Of a stretch of DNA of 19,829 nucleotides, positions 1 through 6,877 are shown piece by piece. Origin of the DNA: Alcaligenaceae bacterium UBA6179 (lineage in GTDB: Bacteria; Pseudomonadota; Gammaproteobacteria; Burkholderiales; Burkholderiaceae_B); contig DITR01000074.1 in NCBI GenBank assembly GCA_002422175.1, forward strand, positions 1 to 19,829, read 5' to 3'. Position 1 is the first letter of the stretch, and the number at the start of each line of letters is the position of its first letter. The notes beneath the pieces are model-generated. The model worked only from the letters and a program-made list of their open reading frames with translations, ran no database searches and was not told the DNA's origin. Made by a program: the position numbers and the translations under genes.

Positions 1-197
1 ACCCCGGTTCAGAGATTTTGTCTGCAGAAATGATGTTGCGTCATATGGGTTGGTTTGAAGCGGCTGATTGCATTATTAACAGCATGCAAAAATCAATTCT
101 CTCAAAAAGGGTTACCTATGACTTTGCACGTCTGCTTGAAGGTGCTACGCAAGTGTCATGCTCAGGCTTTGGCGATGTGATGATTGAAAATATGTAA
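1..197 (+). CDS. icd: Isocitrate dehydrogenase (NADP+), C-terminal fragment
   Basis: This is the last 64 codons, plus stop, of a gene that enters from the left; the reading frame begins at base 3. The fragment contains SAEMMLRHMGW, the segment VTYDFARLLEGA and the C-terminus FGDVMIENM. These match the end of homodimeric NADP-dependent isocitrate dehydrogenase of the E. coli Icd type, which oxidatively decarboxylates isocitrate to 2-oxoglutarate in the TCA cycle. The catalytic residues lie outside the window. The gene ends at a TAA just ahead of a strong terminator, so it appears to be the last gene of its transcript. Identity is recognised from memory of the family's C-terminus. Confidence 0.9.
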   Translation, partial: PGSEILSAEMMLRHMGWFEAADCIINSMQKSILSKRVTYDFARLLEGATQVSCSGFGDVMIENM

Positions 198-206
198 TCG
201 TTATTT

Positions 207-245
207 ACATTAAAAAAGACCGCTTCGTGCGGTCTTTTTTAATGT
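207..245. terminator. Bidirectional intrinsic terminator between icd and the DUF427 gene
   Basis: A 17-bp perfect stem pairs 207-223 with 229-245 around the loop TTCGT. Its core is GACCGC/GCGGTC, flanked by A6 on the left and T6 on the right. It therefore presents a GC stem followed by a U-tract on either strand. It can terminate icd from the left and the convergent minus-strand DUF427 gene from the right. Confidence 0.93.
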
Positions 246-322
246 GGTTTTTTTAATTCAACCCTCATGAATTGATTCTGTTGAAAAAATCGACACCACC
301 TTATTTAAAAAAAATTTGTTGA

Positions 323-601
323 TTACCGAACCACAACACCTTTCCAAAAAGCCAAGCGATCTTTAATTTCTATCGCAGCGTTTTTAGGGTCTGGGTAAAA
401 CCAAACCGCATTTTCATTTACCTTGCCATCAACGGTTAATGAATAGTATTTGGCCGTTCCTTTCCAAGGACATGATGATTGCAAATCAGAAGCTTTTAAG
501 TACTCAGCTTTAACTGAATGGCGGGGAAAATAATGGTTATTTTCAACTACGACCGTGTCATCAGATTCTGCAATCACAGTGTCATTCCAAATGGCTTTCA
601 T
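323..601 (-). CDS. DUF427 domain small protein
   Basis: Protein of 92 residues beginning MKAIWNDTVIAESDDTVVVE, with HYFPRHSV, the SSCPWKGTAKYYS segment and a WFYPDP element. These are typical of the DUF427 family, small beta-rich soluble proteins of unknown function. The frame also offers a GTG nine codons upstream (628). The ATG at 601 is preferred because families in this group begin at MKAIW and a GGGTGAG lies at suitable spacing before it. It is transcribed away from the ergothioneine operon and ends toward the shared terminator. Function is unknown; there is no signal peptide or membrane segment. Confidence 0.85.
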   Translation of the reverse strand: MKAIWNDTVIAESDDTVVVENNHYFPRHSVKAEYLKASDLQSSCPWKGTAKYYSLTVDGKVNENAVWFYPDPKNAAIEIKDRLAFWKGVVVR

Positions 602-846
602 GGCAGGCTCACCCAATAAATTAATCACCTGCTTATCATAGCAACGAAATTAACAAATATGATGTTTGCCGACAATATGAAAATGCTTTTCCGGCAAGAT
701 GAAAAATATTGACTTCGCCACCACACCATAACCCTCGTTAAGCAAGCGGTTTAGGGTAAATCATTAAATAGTAAATGGTTAAACATTCATTATGCTTAAA
801 CTTAGTTAAAAATGAACGCGTTAGGCAACAACAATAGGAAGCGCAT
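602..846. promoter_or_regulatory. Divergent intergenic region between the DUF427 gene and egtD
   Basis: AT-rich region of 245 bases with no gene. Two symmetric elements can be seen. One is TTGCCG (666-671) with CGGCAA (692-697), a perfect 6-bp inverted repeat 20 bases apart. The other is a near-perfect 14-bp palindrome, AATGGTTAAACATT, at 774-787 with one mismatch. TTAAAC-like repeats recur to about 811. A TTGACT occurs at 709-714, but no -10 sits at correct spacing. I could not fix either promoter confidently. The egtD ribosome-binding site is AGGAAG at 836-841, five bases before the ATG. Confidence 0.4.
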
Positions 847-1815
847 ATGCCAGCAGTGATTACATTTCTAGAAAATCATGAAATGAAAAAGTCAGATTTG
901 GGGGAAGAGGTTATAGCAGGTCTTTTATCTGAAATAGCAAGTATTCCGTCTAAACTTTTTTACGATTTGCTCGGTTCAAAGCTTTTTGAGATTATTACTC
1001 TCATTCCTGAATATTATTTGACTCGAAAAGAAGCAGAAATACTGAATACCCACTTAAGTGATATTGCCCTAGAGATTGGCAAGCACATGACATTCATTGA
1101 TTTAGGCGCTGGCAACTGTAAGAAGGCGGCTGGTTTATTCGAATCACTTGAGCCTAAAACATACATTGCAGTTGATATTTCAGTCGATTTTTTAAAAGAA
1201 ATTTTGCCTAAGCTACAAGCCCAATACCCCACAATTGAAATGCTTGGTGTGGGTGTTGATTTCTCTTCTAAACTTGATTTGCCCCCTTCAGTCGATAAAA
1301 ATAAAAGGGTATTTTTCTACCCAGGTTCGAGTCTTGGTAATTTTAATGACAAACAAGCTGCCACATTACTTAAGCAAATTTATGATGAAGCGCAGGGTGG
1401 GGGCCTTCTTTTAGGCTTAGACTTATGGAAAGATGAGCGCTCATTAAAATTAGCCTATGACGATCCATTAAAGATGACAGCGGCTTTCAATTTGAATATT
1501 TTGCAAAATGTGAATGCGCTGATAGGTTCAGATTTTCTAATTGAAGATTTTTGCCACCATATTGAAATTAACTCAAAATTACATCGTGTTGAAATGTACT
1601 TAGAGGCACAAAAAGAAGTCACTGTTTCATGGTCTAACCAAAAACGTGATTTCAAGAAAGGCGAACGAATTCATACCGAAAACTCACACAAATATACGAT
1701 TGATAAAATTAAACACCTCCTTACAGATGCTGGTTTTAAGCATCTCAAAATTTGGACTGATCCTAACCAATACTACGCTGTGATTTATGCCCATTCAAAC
1801 AACAGAGCTGATTAA
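847..1815 (+). CDS. egtD: L-histidine N-alpha-methyltransferase (hercynine synthase)
   Basis: EgtD transfers three methyl groups from S-adenosylmethionine to the alpha-amino group of histidine, giving hercynine, the first step of ergothioneine synthesis. The 322-residue length matches the family. Visible elements are the N-terminal PSKLFYDLLGSKLFEIIT block followed by PEYYLTR (Y56), the SAM loop FIDLGAGN (residues 83-90), acidic D110, YPGSSLGNF with N165, the AYDD segment (Y204), and E278-x-S280 in IHTENSHKY. From memory of the mycobacterial enzyme, Y56, N166, Y206, E282 and S284 bind histidine, and all have counterparts here. The start is fixed by AGGAAG five bases upstream. The 3' end overlaps egtB by 29 bases, indicating translational coupling. 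The gene is AT-rich compared with the core genes downstream. Confidence 0.95.
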   Translation: MPAVITFLENHEMKKSDLGEEVIAGLLSEIASIPSKLFYDLLGSKLFEIITLIPEYYLTRKEAEILNTHLSDIALEIGKHMTFIDLGAGNCKKAAGLFESLEPKTYIAVDISVDFLKEILPKLQAQYPTIEMLGVGVDFSSKLDLPPSVDKNKRVFFYPGSSLGNFNDKQAATLLKQIYDEAQGGGLLLGLDLWKDERSLKLAYDDPLKMTAAFNLNILQNVNALIGSDFLIEDFCHHIEINSKLHRVEMYLEAQKEVTVSWSNQKRDFKKGERIHTENSHKYTIDKIKHLLTDAGFKHLKIWTDPNQYYAVIYAHSNNRAD

Positions 1816-3085
1816 TCATTTTCTGCAAGTCAGAGCAACATCAGAAAGTCTGGTCGCCACGCTGAGCCCAGAAGACTGTCAAGCACAGTCTATGCCTGAT
1901 GCTAGCCCTGCTAAATGGCATCTTGCACATGTCAATTGGTTTTTTGAAACCTTTGTTTTGCAACATTATGAAAAAGACTTTAAGCCTTGGAACCCGGCTT
2001 ATCAAGCGCTTTTTAATAGTTATTACAATGCGTTAGGTGATAAACACCCTCGGCCCGATCGGGGTTTGCTGACTAGGCCCTCGTTAGATGAAGTGATGTC
2101 ATGGCGAAGGGTTGTGAATGAACGCATTCAAAAATTATTCACGACATGTTCATCAAACGAACTTCACTGGATTTTTAGATTAGGTATTGAGCATGAACAG
2201 CAACATCAAGAACTATTATTAACAGACATTAAGCATTTGTTCTCTTGTAGTGGGTTGTACCCAACATACAAAAAGAGCGTAATACAGCCCTTAGAAAATG
2301 AGCTTTCATTACCTAAAATGGCTTGGTTGCCTGGCCCTTCAGGCATTCAAGAAATTGGTGTGAAATCTCAAAATATTGATTTTTATTTTGATAATGAAGC
2401 GCCCCGACATTCAGTTTATTTAAACCCCTATGAAATGGGGCATCGTTTAATAAGTAACTCTGAATGGCAAGCGTTTATAGCTGATGGCGGTTATGACGAT
2501 TATCGATGGTGGCTTGATGCAGGCTGGTCTTGGCTAAAAAAAGAGGACGTTCGTGCACCACTCTATTGGTACACACTTCATGATAAAACATCTTTTTTTA
2601 CCCTTCATGGCAATCAACCCCTAGACCTCAATGCACCCGTTAGTCATATTAGTTATTTCGAAGCCGATGCCTTTGCTCGCTGGAAAAGTGCGACTGACTT
2701 AAACTTTAAAGGCGCTAGGCTGCCTACCGAAGCCGAGTGGGAATGCTTTGTCGATCAAAACGTTTCTGCCATTCCCCCAGATAGTAATTTGTTGGAATCT
2801 AATCTGTTGACACCCATTCAAACACAAGTCACTCAAAAGCCAATTCAGTTTTTTGGTGATGTTTGGGAATGGACATCGAGCCACTATATGTCTTACCCAG
2901 GTTACCAACCTTGGGGCGGCGTTGCGGGCGAATATAACGGTAAGTTCATGGTGAATCAAATGGTATTAAAGGGAGGGTCGTGCTTGACGCCTTGCTCGCA
3001 TGTGAGATCGACATACCGCAATTTCTTTCCTACCTCAGCACGGTGGCAAATGACAGGTTTGCGTCTTGCTAGAGACCCCACTTAA
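1787..3085 (+). CDS. egtB: Ergothioneine biosynthesis sulfoxide synthase EgtB
   Basis: EgtB is a non-haem iron oxygenase that joins hercynine to a thiol (cysteine or gamma-glutamylcysteine) with O2 to give a sulfoxide. The 432 residues show an N-terminal DinB-like four-helix domain with WHLAH (H48) and EHEQQH (H136, H140), the expected three-His iron site. An FGE-sulfatase-type C-terminal domain follows from about residue 170, with FFGDVWEWTSS (355-365), YNGKFMVNQMVLKGGS and the terminal GLRLARD. LFNSYYNALG places adjacent tyrosines at 79-80, which resemble the Tyr pair I recall from the cysteine-using Chloracidobacterium enzyme. The ATG at 1787 lies inside egtD and gives the expected N-terminus; no later in-frame start preserves H48. 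No egtA or egtC is adjacent, so cysteine as thiol donor is an inference. Confidence 0.94.
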   Translation: MPIQTTELINHFLQVRATSESLVATLSPEDCQAQSMPDASPAKWHLAHVNWFFETFVLQHYEKDFKPWNPAYQALFNSYYNALGDKHPRPDRGLLTRPSLDEVMSWRRVVNERIQKLFTTCSSNELHWIFRLGIEHEQQHQELLLTDIKHLFSCSGLYPTYKKSVIQPLENELSLPKMAWLPGPSGIQEIGVKSQNIDFYFDNEAPRHSVYLNPYEMGHRLISNSEWQAFIADGGYDDYRWWLDAGWSWLKKEDVRAPLYWYTLHDKTSFFTLHGNQPLDLNAPVSHISYFEADAFARWKSATDLNFKGARLPTEAEWECFVDQNVSAIPPDSNLLESNLLTPIQTQVTQKPIQFFGDVWEWTSSHYMSYPGYQPWGGVAGEYNGKFMVNQMVLKGGSCLTPCSHVRSTYRNFFPTSARWQMTGLRLARDPT

Positions 3086-3099
3086 ATGTGTGGCCCGAT

Positions 3100-4242
3100 A
3101 TGAAATTTGACTTTGACATACCCACTGATCGTCACAACACTGACTCAATTAAATGGAATAAATACTCAACAGAGATCTTGCCGCTATGGATAGCGGATAT
3201 GGATTTTAAAGTGGCTCCCTGCATTCAAGAGGCCCTCAATCAAAGAATTAACCTTGGAACGTTTGGTTACACCCAGGCACCGCAAGGTTTCAAAGAGCAA
3301 ATCGCTCAATATCTTTTTGAGCAATATCAATGGCAGGTAGACCCAGAATGGGTAGTCGTTTTACCCAGTGTAATTTCTGGGCTACACACCGCTACGCGTC
3401 AATTCATGCAAGTGGGTCAATCATGCCTTGTACCCAAGCCTGTTTATCAACATCTACGATTGGCTGTGACCCAAGCACAACAAGAGCTTATTGAAATACC
3501 CATGGTTTTAAGCCATAACCGTTGGGTGCTCCCCTGGTTAGAGCTTAATCAATATGTAAAAAAAAATACCAAGCTGATGCATTTTTGTAACCCACAAAAC
3601 CCGGGTGGCACAGTCTTTACGTTAAAAGAGTTGACCACTTTAGCTGAGTTTGTAATTGAAAATAATTTACTTATTTGTTCAGATGAAATTCATGCCGGTT
3701 TAGTATTAGACAAAACAGCCAAGCATATTCCTATCGCAAGTTTAAACGCCGATATTTCTCAAAGAACCGTTACGCTCATGTCACTCAATAAGACATTCAA
3801 TTTTCCCGGTATGGGGTTAGCTTGGGCGGTGACTGAAAATCATCAAATGAGAAAAGCGATGCAAACTGATTTGCATGCGACCATAGCAGAGCCCTCTTTA
3901 CTCGGCTATATCTGTACGCAAGCGGCAATGAAGCATGGAGAGCCTTGGCGTCTCGCGCTTATTGAATATTTACGTGAAAACTTAAAAAAAATTGATGCAT
4001 TTATAAGAAAAAATAACCAAATCAGTCAAAGTAATATTCAAGCTACATATCTCTCGTGGCTTGATTTGAGCAAGCTTCAATTAAATGATGTTGAAGACTT
4101 ATTTCTTAAAAATGGGCTTGCACTATCACCCGGAAGCCAATTTGGTAGCCCAGCATTTATGAGGTTGAATTTTGGTACATCAGCAAAAAACGTAAGCGAA
4201 GGGTTAAATAGACTAGACCATGTTTTAAAGTCGAGAAAGTAA
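3100..4242 (+). CDS. MalY/PatB-family PLP C-S lyase, probable EgtE-equivalent
   Basis: Fold-type I PLP enzyme of about 380 residues resembling cystathionine beta-lyase MalY/PatB. It shows the N-terminus MKFDFDIPTDRHNTDSIKWN, LPLWIADMDF, FCNPQNPGG, the PLP-binding SDEIHAGL (D195), the Schiff-base lysine in SLNKTFN (K231) and a C-terminal RLNFGTS with the carboxylate-binding Arg. A GTG at 3088 in frame would add four residues. The ATG at 3100 fits the family better, but neither has a clear Shine-Dalgarno, so coupling to egtB is likely. The start lies 14 bases after the egtB stop. Position as third gene after egtD-egtB suggests it cleaves hercynyl-cysteine sulfoxide to ergothioneine. Mycobacterial EgtE belongs to a different PLP subgroup, so the role is inferred from context. 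A general beta-lyase function is the alternative. Confidence 0.85.
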   Translation: MKFDFDIPTDRHNTDSIKWNKYSTEILPLWIADMDFKVAPCIQEALNQRINLGTFGYTQAPQGFKEQIAQYLFEQYQWQVDPEWVVVLPSVISGLHTATRQFMQVGQSCLVPKPVYQHLRLAVTQAQQELIEIPMVLSHNRWVLPWLELNQYVKKNTKLMHFCNPQNPGGTVFTLKELTTLAEFVIENNLLICSDEIHAGLVLDKTAKHIPIASLNADISQRTVTLMSLNKTFNFPGMGLAWAVTENHQMRKAMQTDLHATIAEPSLLGYICTQAAMKHGEPWRLALIEYLRENLKKIDAFIRKNNQISQSNIQATYLSWLDLSKLQLNDVEDLFLKNGLALSPGSQFGSPAFMRLNFGTSAKNVSEGLNRLDHVLKSRK

Positions 4243-4316
4243 CAAAACGTGGATTGCCCCAATTTGGAACCTATCGTTTACCCTTAAAGCGCCCCATATT
4301 AGGGCATTCCCTGATG

Positions 4317-4361
4317 CCTCATGTGTATAAATAGTGACACAATCACTGTATACAGGTGAGG
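4317..4361 (+). repeat. Long inverted repeat / RNA hairpin
   Basis: CCTCATGTGTATA (4317-4329) pairs with TATACAGGTGAGG (4349-4361): 13 positions with one G-G mismatch and one G-T wobble. It encloses a second perfect 5-bp stem, AGTGA (4333-4337) with TCACT (4343-4347) and loop CACAA. There is no following U-tract, so it does not look like a terminator. Confidence 0.7.
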
Positions 4362-4434
4362 AGACTTGTTTTAGGCGGCTTGAAGACACAATCTAATTGT
4401 CGCTTTGCACGACCCTATAAATAATAAAATGTGA

Positions 4435-4463
4435 AACGGCTGGCACTTTTTGTGCTGGCCGTT
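4435..4463 (+). repeat. 12-bp hairpin upstream of the symporter small subunit
   Basis: AACGGCTGGCAC (4435-4446) pairs with GTGCTGGCCGTT (4452-4463) around a TTTTT loop, with two internal G-T wobbles. It ends 28 bases before the probable ATG at 4492. The G-T pairs make it more stable as RNA on the plus strand than as a DNA palindrome, suggesting an RNA element. No U-tract follows. Confidence 0.65.
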
Positions 4464-4491
4464 ATCGCTTATATGGGCTTATGCTAAGCAC

Positions 4492-4749
4492 ATGGCAAAT
4501 AATCAAAATACCCGCATAAAAACTTCACATAGCAACTGGCGTTTTAGTTGCCGTTGGGTTGTATTTTTAAGCATTATTGCGCTGGTCTTCACCTTATTGC
4601 CGCTGATTTTTGCCAAAAATTTAGCGACACATGAACTGTTTGGCTGGCCCACTGCGTTTTTAATTGTGGCATTCGGCTTGCCCCTTCTCTATTTGCTGAT
4701 CATCGCTTTTTATGCCTGGGTGATGGACTTTCGAGAGCGAACTAAGTGA
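4492..4749 (+). CDS. Small membrane subunit of a Na+:solute symporter (DUF4212/DUF485-like)
   Basis: Protein of 85 residues with a basic N-terminus and two hydrophobic helices, about 18-38 (VVFLSIIALVFTLLPLIFA) and 47-75 (FGWPTAFLIVAFGLPLLYLL and onward), ending in charged FRERTK. Small two-helix proteins of the DUF4212/DUF485 type commonly precede VC_2705- or ActP-type symporters and are thought to be partner subunits. The FGWP motif and closing YAW-MD fit this. A TTG-initiated extension back to 4450 would run through the hairpin stem and is unlikely, so ATG 4492 was chosen, although no good Shine-Dalgarno precedes it. The stop overlaps the next gene's start (ATGA type), so the two are co-translated. 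Confidence 0.75.
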   Translation: MANNQNTRIKTSHSNWRFSCRWVVFLSIIALVFTLLPLIFAKNLATHELFGWPTAFLIVAFGLPLLYLLIIAFYAWVMDFRERTK

Positions 4750-6869
4750 TGCGTGATGGTGAGATTGATGATGTAGATGACAACGATCAAACATTTAAAT
4801 TTGACCCCTTTCAGTCATCGATTCGTCGTGCATATTTTATTTACGCTTTAATTTTTATTTGTTTAATCGTGTTGCTGGCCAGTTTTGAAGTGCTGGGCAT
4901 GTCGCGTGACCGTATTGGCTACATATTTTTATTTGTAACGGTCGTACTTTACGCTGCCATCGGTATCGTATGTCGCACCTCAGACCCTGTCGAATACTAT
5001 GTTGCAGGCAGACGCGTGCCTGCAATTTATAACGGTATGGCCACCGCAGCAGACTGGATGTCGGTTGCCTCTTTTATTGGCCTTGCGGGCACACTTTATT
5101 TAAAAGGTTTTGATGGTCTCGCTTTTGTTTTAGGATGGACAGGCGGTTACGTTTTATTAGCGTTGTTCCTAGCCCCTTATTTAAGACGTTTTGGTGGCTA
5201 CACCATTCCTGAATTTTTATCTGCACGTTATGGCGGTGAAATGCCACGTCGCCTTGGCGTCCTATGTGCTGTGGTGTGCTCTTTTTCATATCTTGTTGCT
5301 CAAATTTACGGTGTCGGTCTCATTACATCTCACTTAACGGGTATATCGTTTGATCTGGGTGTCTTTATTGCGTTGGGCAGTATGTTGGTCTGTTCATTCC
5401 TGGGTGGTATGCGTGCGGTCACCTGGACTCAGGTAGGTCAATACATTATTTTGTTGATTGCCTATTTGGTACCGGTTGTTTGGTTAGCCGCCAAACAAGC
5501 TGATCAACCGGTGCCTCACATGGCTGCGAGCTCTTCCCTGCAACAGCTCACTGAGAGGGAAAGCATGTTAGTTGCAGACCCTGCTGAAGCCTTGGTGCGA
5601 CAATTTTGGCAAGCTAAAGCGCTGACCATGCAAAAACAAATTGACGCTTTGCCTGACTCGTGGGTTGATGAGCGAGAGGCGCTGAGAGCCCTTTTAATGC
5701 AGGCTCGTTCACAATCGGCTTCCATGTTTGACATCCGTAAAATTGAGCGCGATTTAGCCAACTACCCCGAATCTGTTCGCGCTGCGCATGCCCAATGGGC
5801 CAGAGCGCGCGACGCGTATGCCTTGAGGGCCATACCTCTAAAACCCCATGCACAACCCTTTTCATCATCCCAGCAAAATGAGGTGGTTGGGGTGTCGCCT
5901 AAGACCTATGATGTTGATGAGAAAAACAGTCAACTTAATTTCATCGCATTGATGTTTTGCCTCATGTGCGGTACGGCTGGTTTACCTCATATTTTGGCGC
6001 GATCCATGACAACGCCTACTGTGAGTGATGCGAGGCGATCTGTTTTTTGGTCATTACTTTTTATCTTGCTATTGTATTTTTTGGCGCCGACTTTGGCGAT
6101 TTTTGTTAAAAACGAGATTTATCAAAATGTCGTGGGTTTAGCTTATAGCGCGCTACCTGATTGGGTGAATTCTTGGGCGGCGCTTGATCGCTCGTTAGTC
6201 GACATAACCGATATCAATGCTGATGGTATTGTGCAATTGGCTGAAATTCATCTCGGAAACGATATGGTGGTTTTGGCAGGCCCTGAAATTGGGGGCTTAC
6301 CTTACGTGGTGTCTGGTCTGGTGGCGGCTGGTGCCATGGCGGCAGCGCTATCAACAGCAGATGGGTTGTTGTTGACCTTATCAAATGCATTGTCGTTCGA
6401 TTTGAAACTTAAATGGCGTACCCCCAGTGTTTTGGTGCATCGACAGGTCATTATTTCAAAAGTTTTTTTGTTGTTTGTCGCGATGTCAGCGGCCTGGGTC
6501 GCCACGCGTATGCCTGCTGACATCTTATTTATGGTGACGGCAGCTTTTTCATTTGCCGCGGCGTCATTTTTTCCAGCTTTGGTTATGGGTATTTTTTGGG
6601 CACGTAATAATCGTTGGGGCGTTAGCGCCGGTATGGTGGCTGGTTTAGTCGTTACTTTGGGCTATATGGGTACAACGCAACCTTGGTTACGTGATATTTT
6701 ATTTGGTGTGCCCTACAGTGAACCCATCAATCTCTTGTGGGGCATAGCGCCTAATGCGGCAGGGGTGTTTGGTTTACCTGTGGCATTGGCCGTTATGGTG
6801 GTTGTTTCTTTATGTACCCCTAAGCCTGATCAAGATTGTCAGGCTATGGTGAAAAGTTTAAGAGGTTAA
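4749..6869 (+). CDS. Sodium:solute symporter, VC_2705-like large subunit
   Basis: SSS-family transporter of 706 residues in the inner membrane, with about a dozen hydrophobic segments. Family marks include SDPVEYYVAGRRVPAIYNGM, the ATAADWMSVASFIGLAG segment, GGYTIPEFLSARYG, GTAGLPHILARSMTTP and ALSTADGLLLTLSNALSFD. The length exceeds ordinary SSS proteins (about 500) because a hydrophilic, mostly helical insert of roughly 130 residues (about 250-385) separates two membrane segments. A loop at residues 488-499 (DINADGIVQLAE) has the D-x-N-x-D-G pattern with terminal E of an EF-hand. Start: ATG 4749 overlaps the upstream TGA; the GTG at 4746 is the alternative. The substrate is not deducible. 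Relatives are often annotated as acetate or monocarboxylate permeases, which is weak evidence. Confidence 0.85.
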   Translation: MRDGEIDDVDDNDQTFKFDPFQSSIRRAYFIYALIFICLIVLLASFEVLGMSRDRIGYIFLFVTVVLYAAIGIVCRTSDPVEYYVAGRRVPAIYNGMATAADWMSVASFIGLAGTLYLKGFDGLAFVLGWTGGYVLLALFLAPYLRRFGGYTIPEFLSARYGGEMPRRLGVLCAVVCSFSYLVAQIYGVGLITSHLTGISFDLGVFIALGSMLVCSFLGGMRAVTWTQVGQYIILLIAYLVPVVWLAAKQADQPVPHMAASSSLQQLTERESMLVADPAEALVRQFWQAKALTMQKQIDALPDSWVDEREALRALLMQARSQSASMFDIRKIERDLANYPESVRAAHAQWARARDAYALRAIPLKPHAQPFSSSQQNEVVGVSPKTYDVDEKNSQLNFIALMFCLMCGTAGLPHILARSMTTPTVSDARRSVFWSLLFILLLYFLAPTLAIFVKNEIYQNVVGLAYSALPDWVNSWAALDRSLVDITDINADGIVQLAEIHLGNDMVVLAGPEIGGLPYVVSGLVAAGAMAAALSTADGLLLTLSNALSFDLKLKWRTPSVLVHRQVIISKVFLLFVAMSAAWVATRMPADILFMVTAAFSFAAASFFPALVMGIFWARNNRWGVSAGMVAGLVVTLGYMGTTQPWLRDILFGVPYSEPINLLWGIAPNAAGVFGLPVALAVMVVVSLCTPKPDQDCQAMVKSLRG

Positions 6870-6877
6870 TCTGGGCT

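Larger units (their letters stand above)
4243..4491 (+). other. Structured intergenic region before the symporter operon
   Basis: This 249-base stretch contains no convincing gene. It holds several hairpins: a short GGCAT/ATGCC stem (4303-4318); a long one at 4317-4361; a small ACAAT-CTA-ATTGT hairpin (4388-4400); and a 12-bp stem at 4435-4463. TATAAA at 4416-4421 is a candidate -10, but no good -35 sits at standard spacing. No clear intrinsic terminator for the egt operon is seen. Whether the hairpins belong to the egt 3' end or to a leader RNA of the symporter depends on where transcription starts. Confidence 0.5.
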
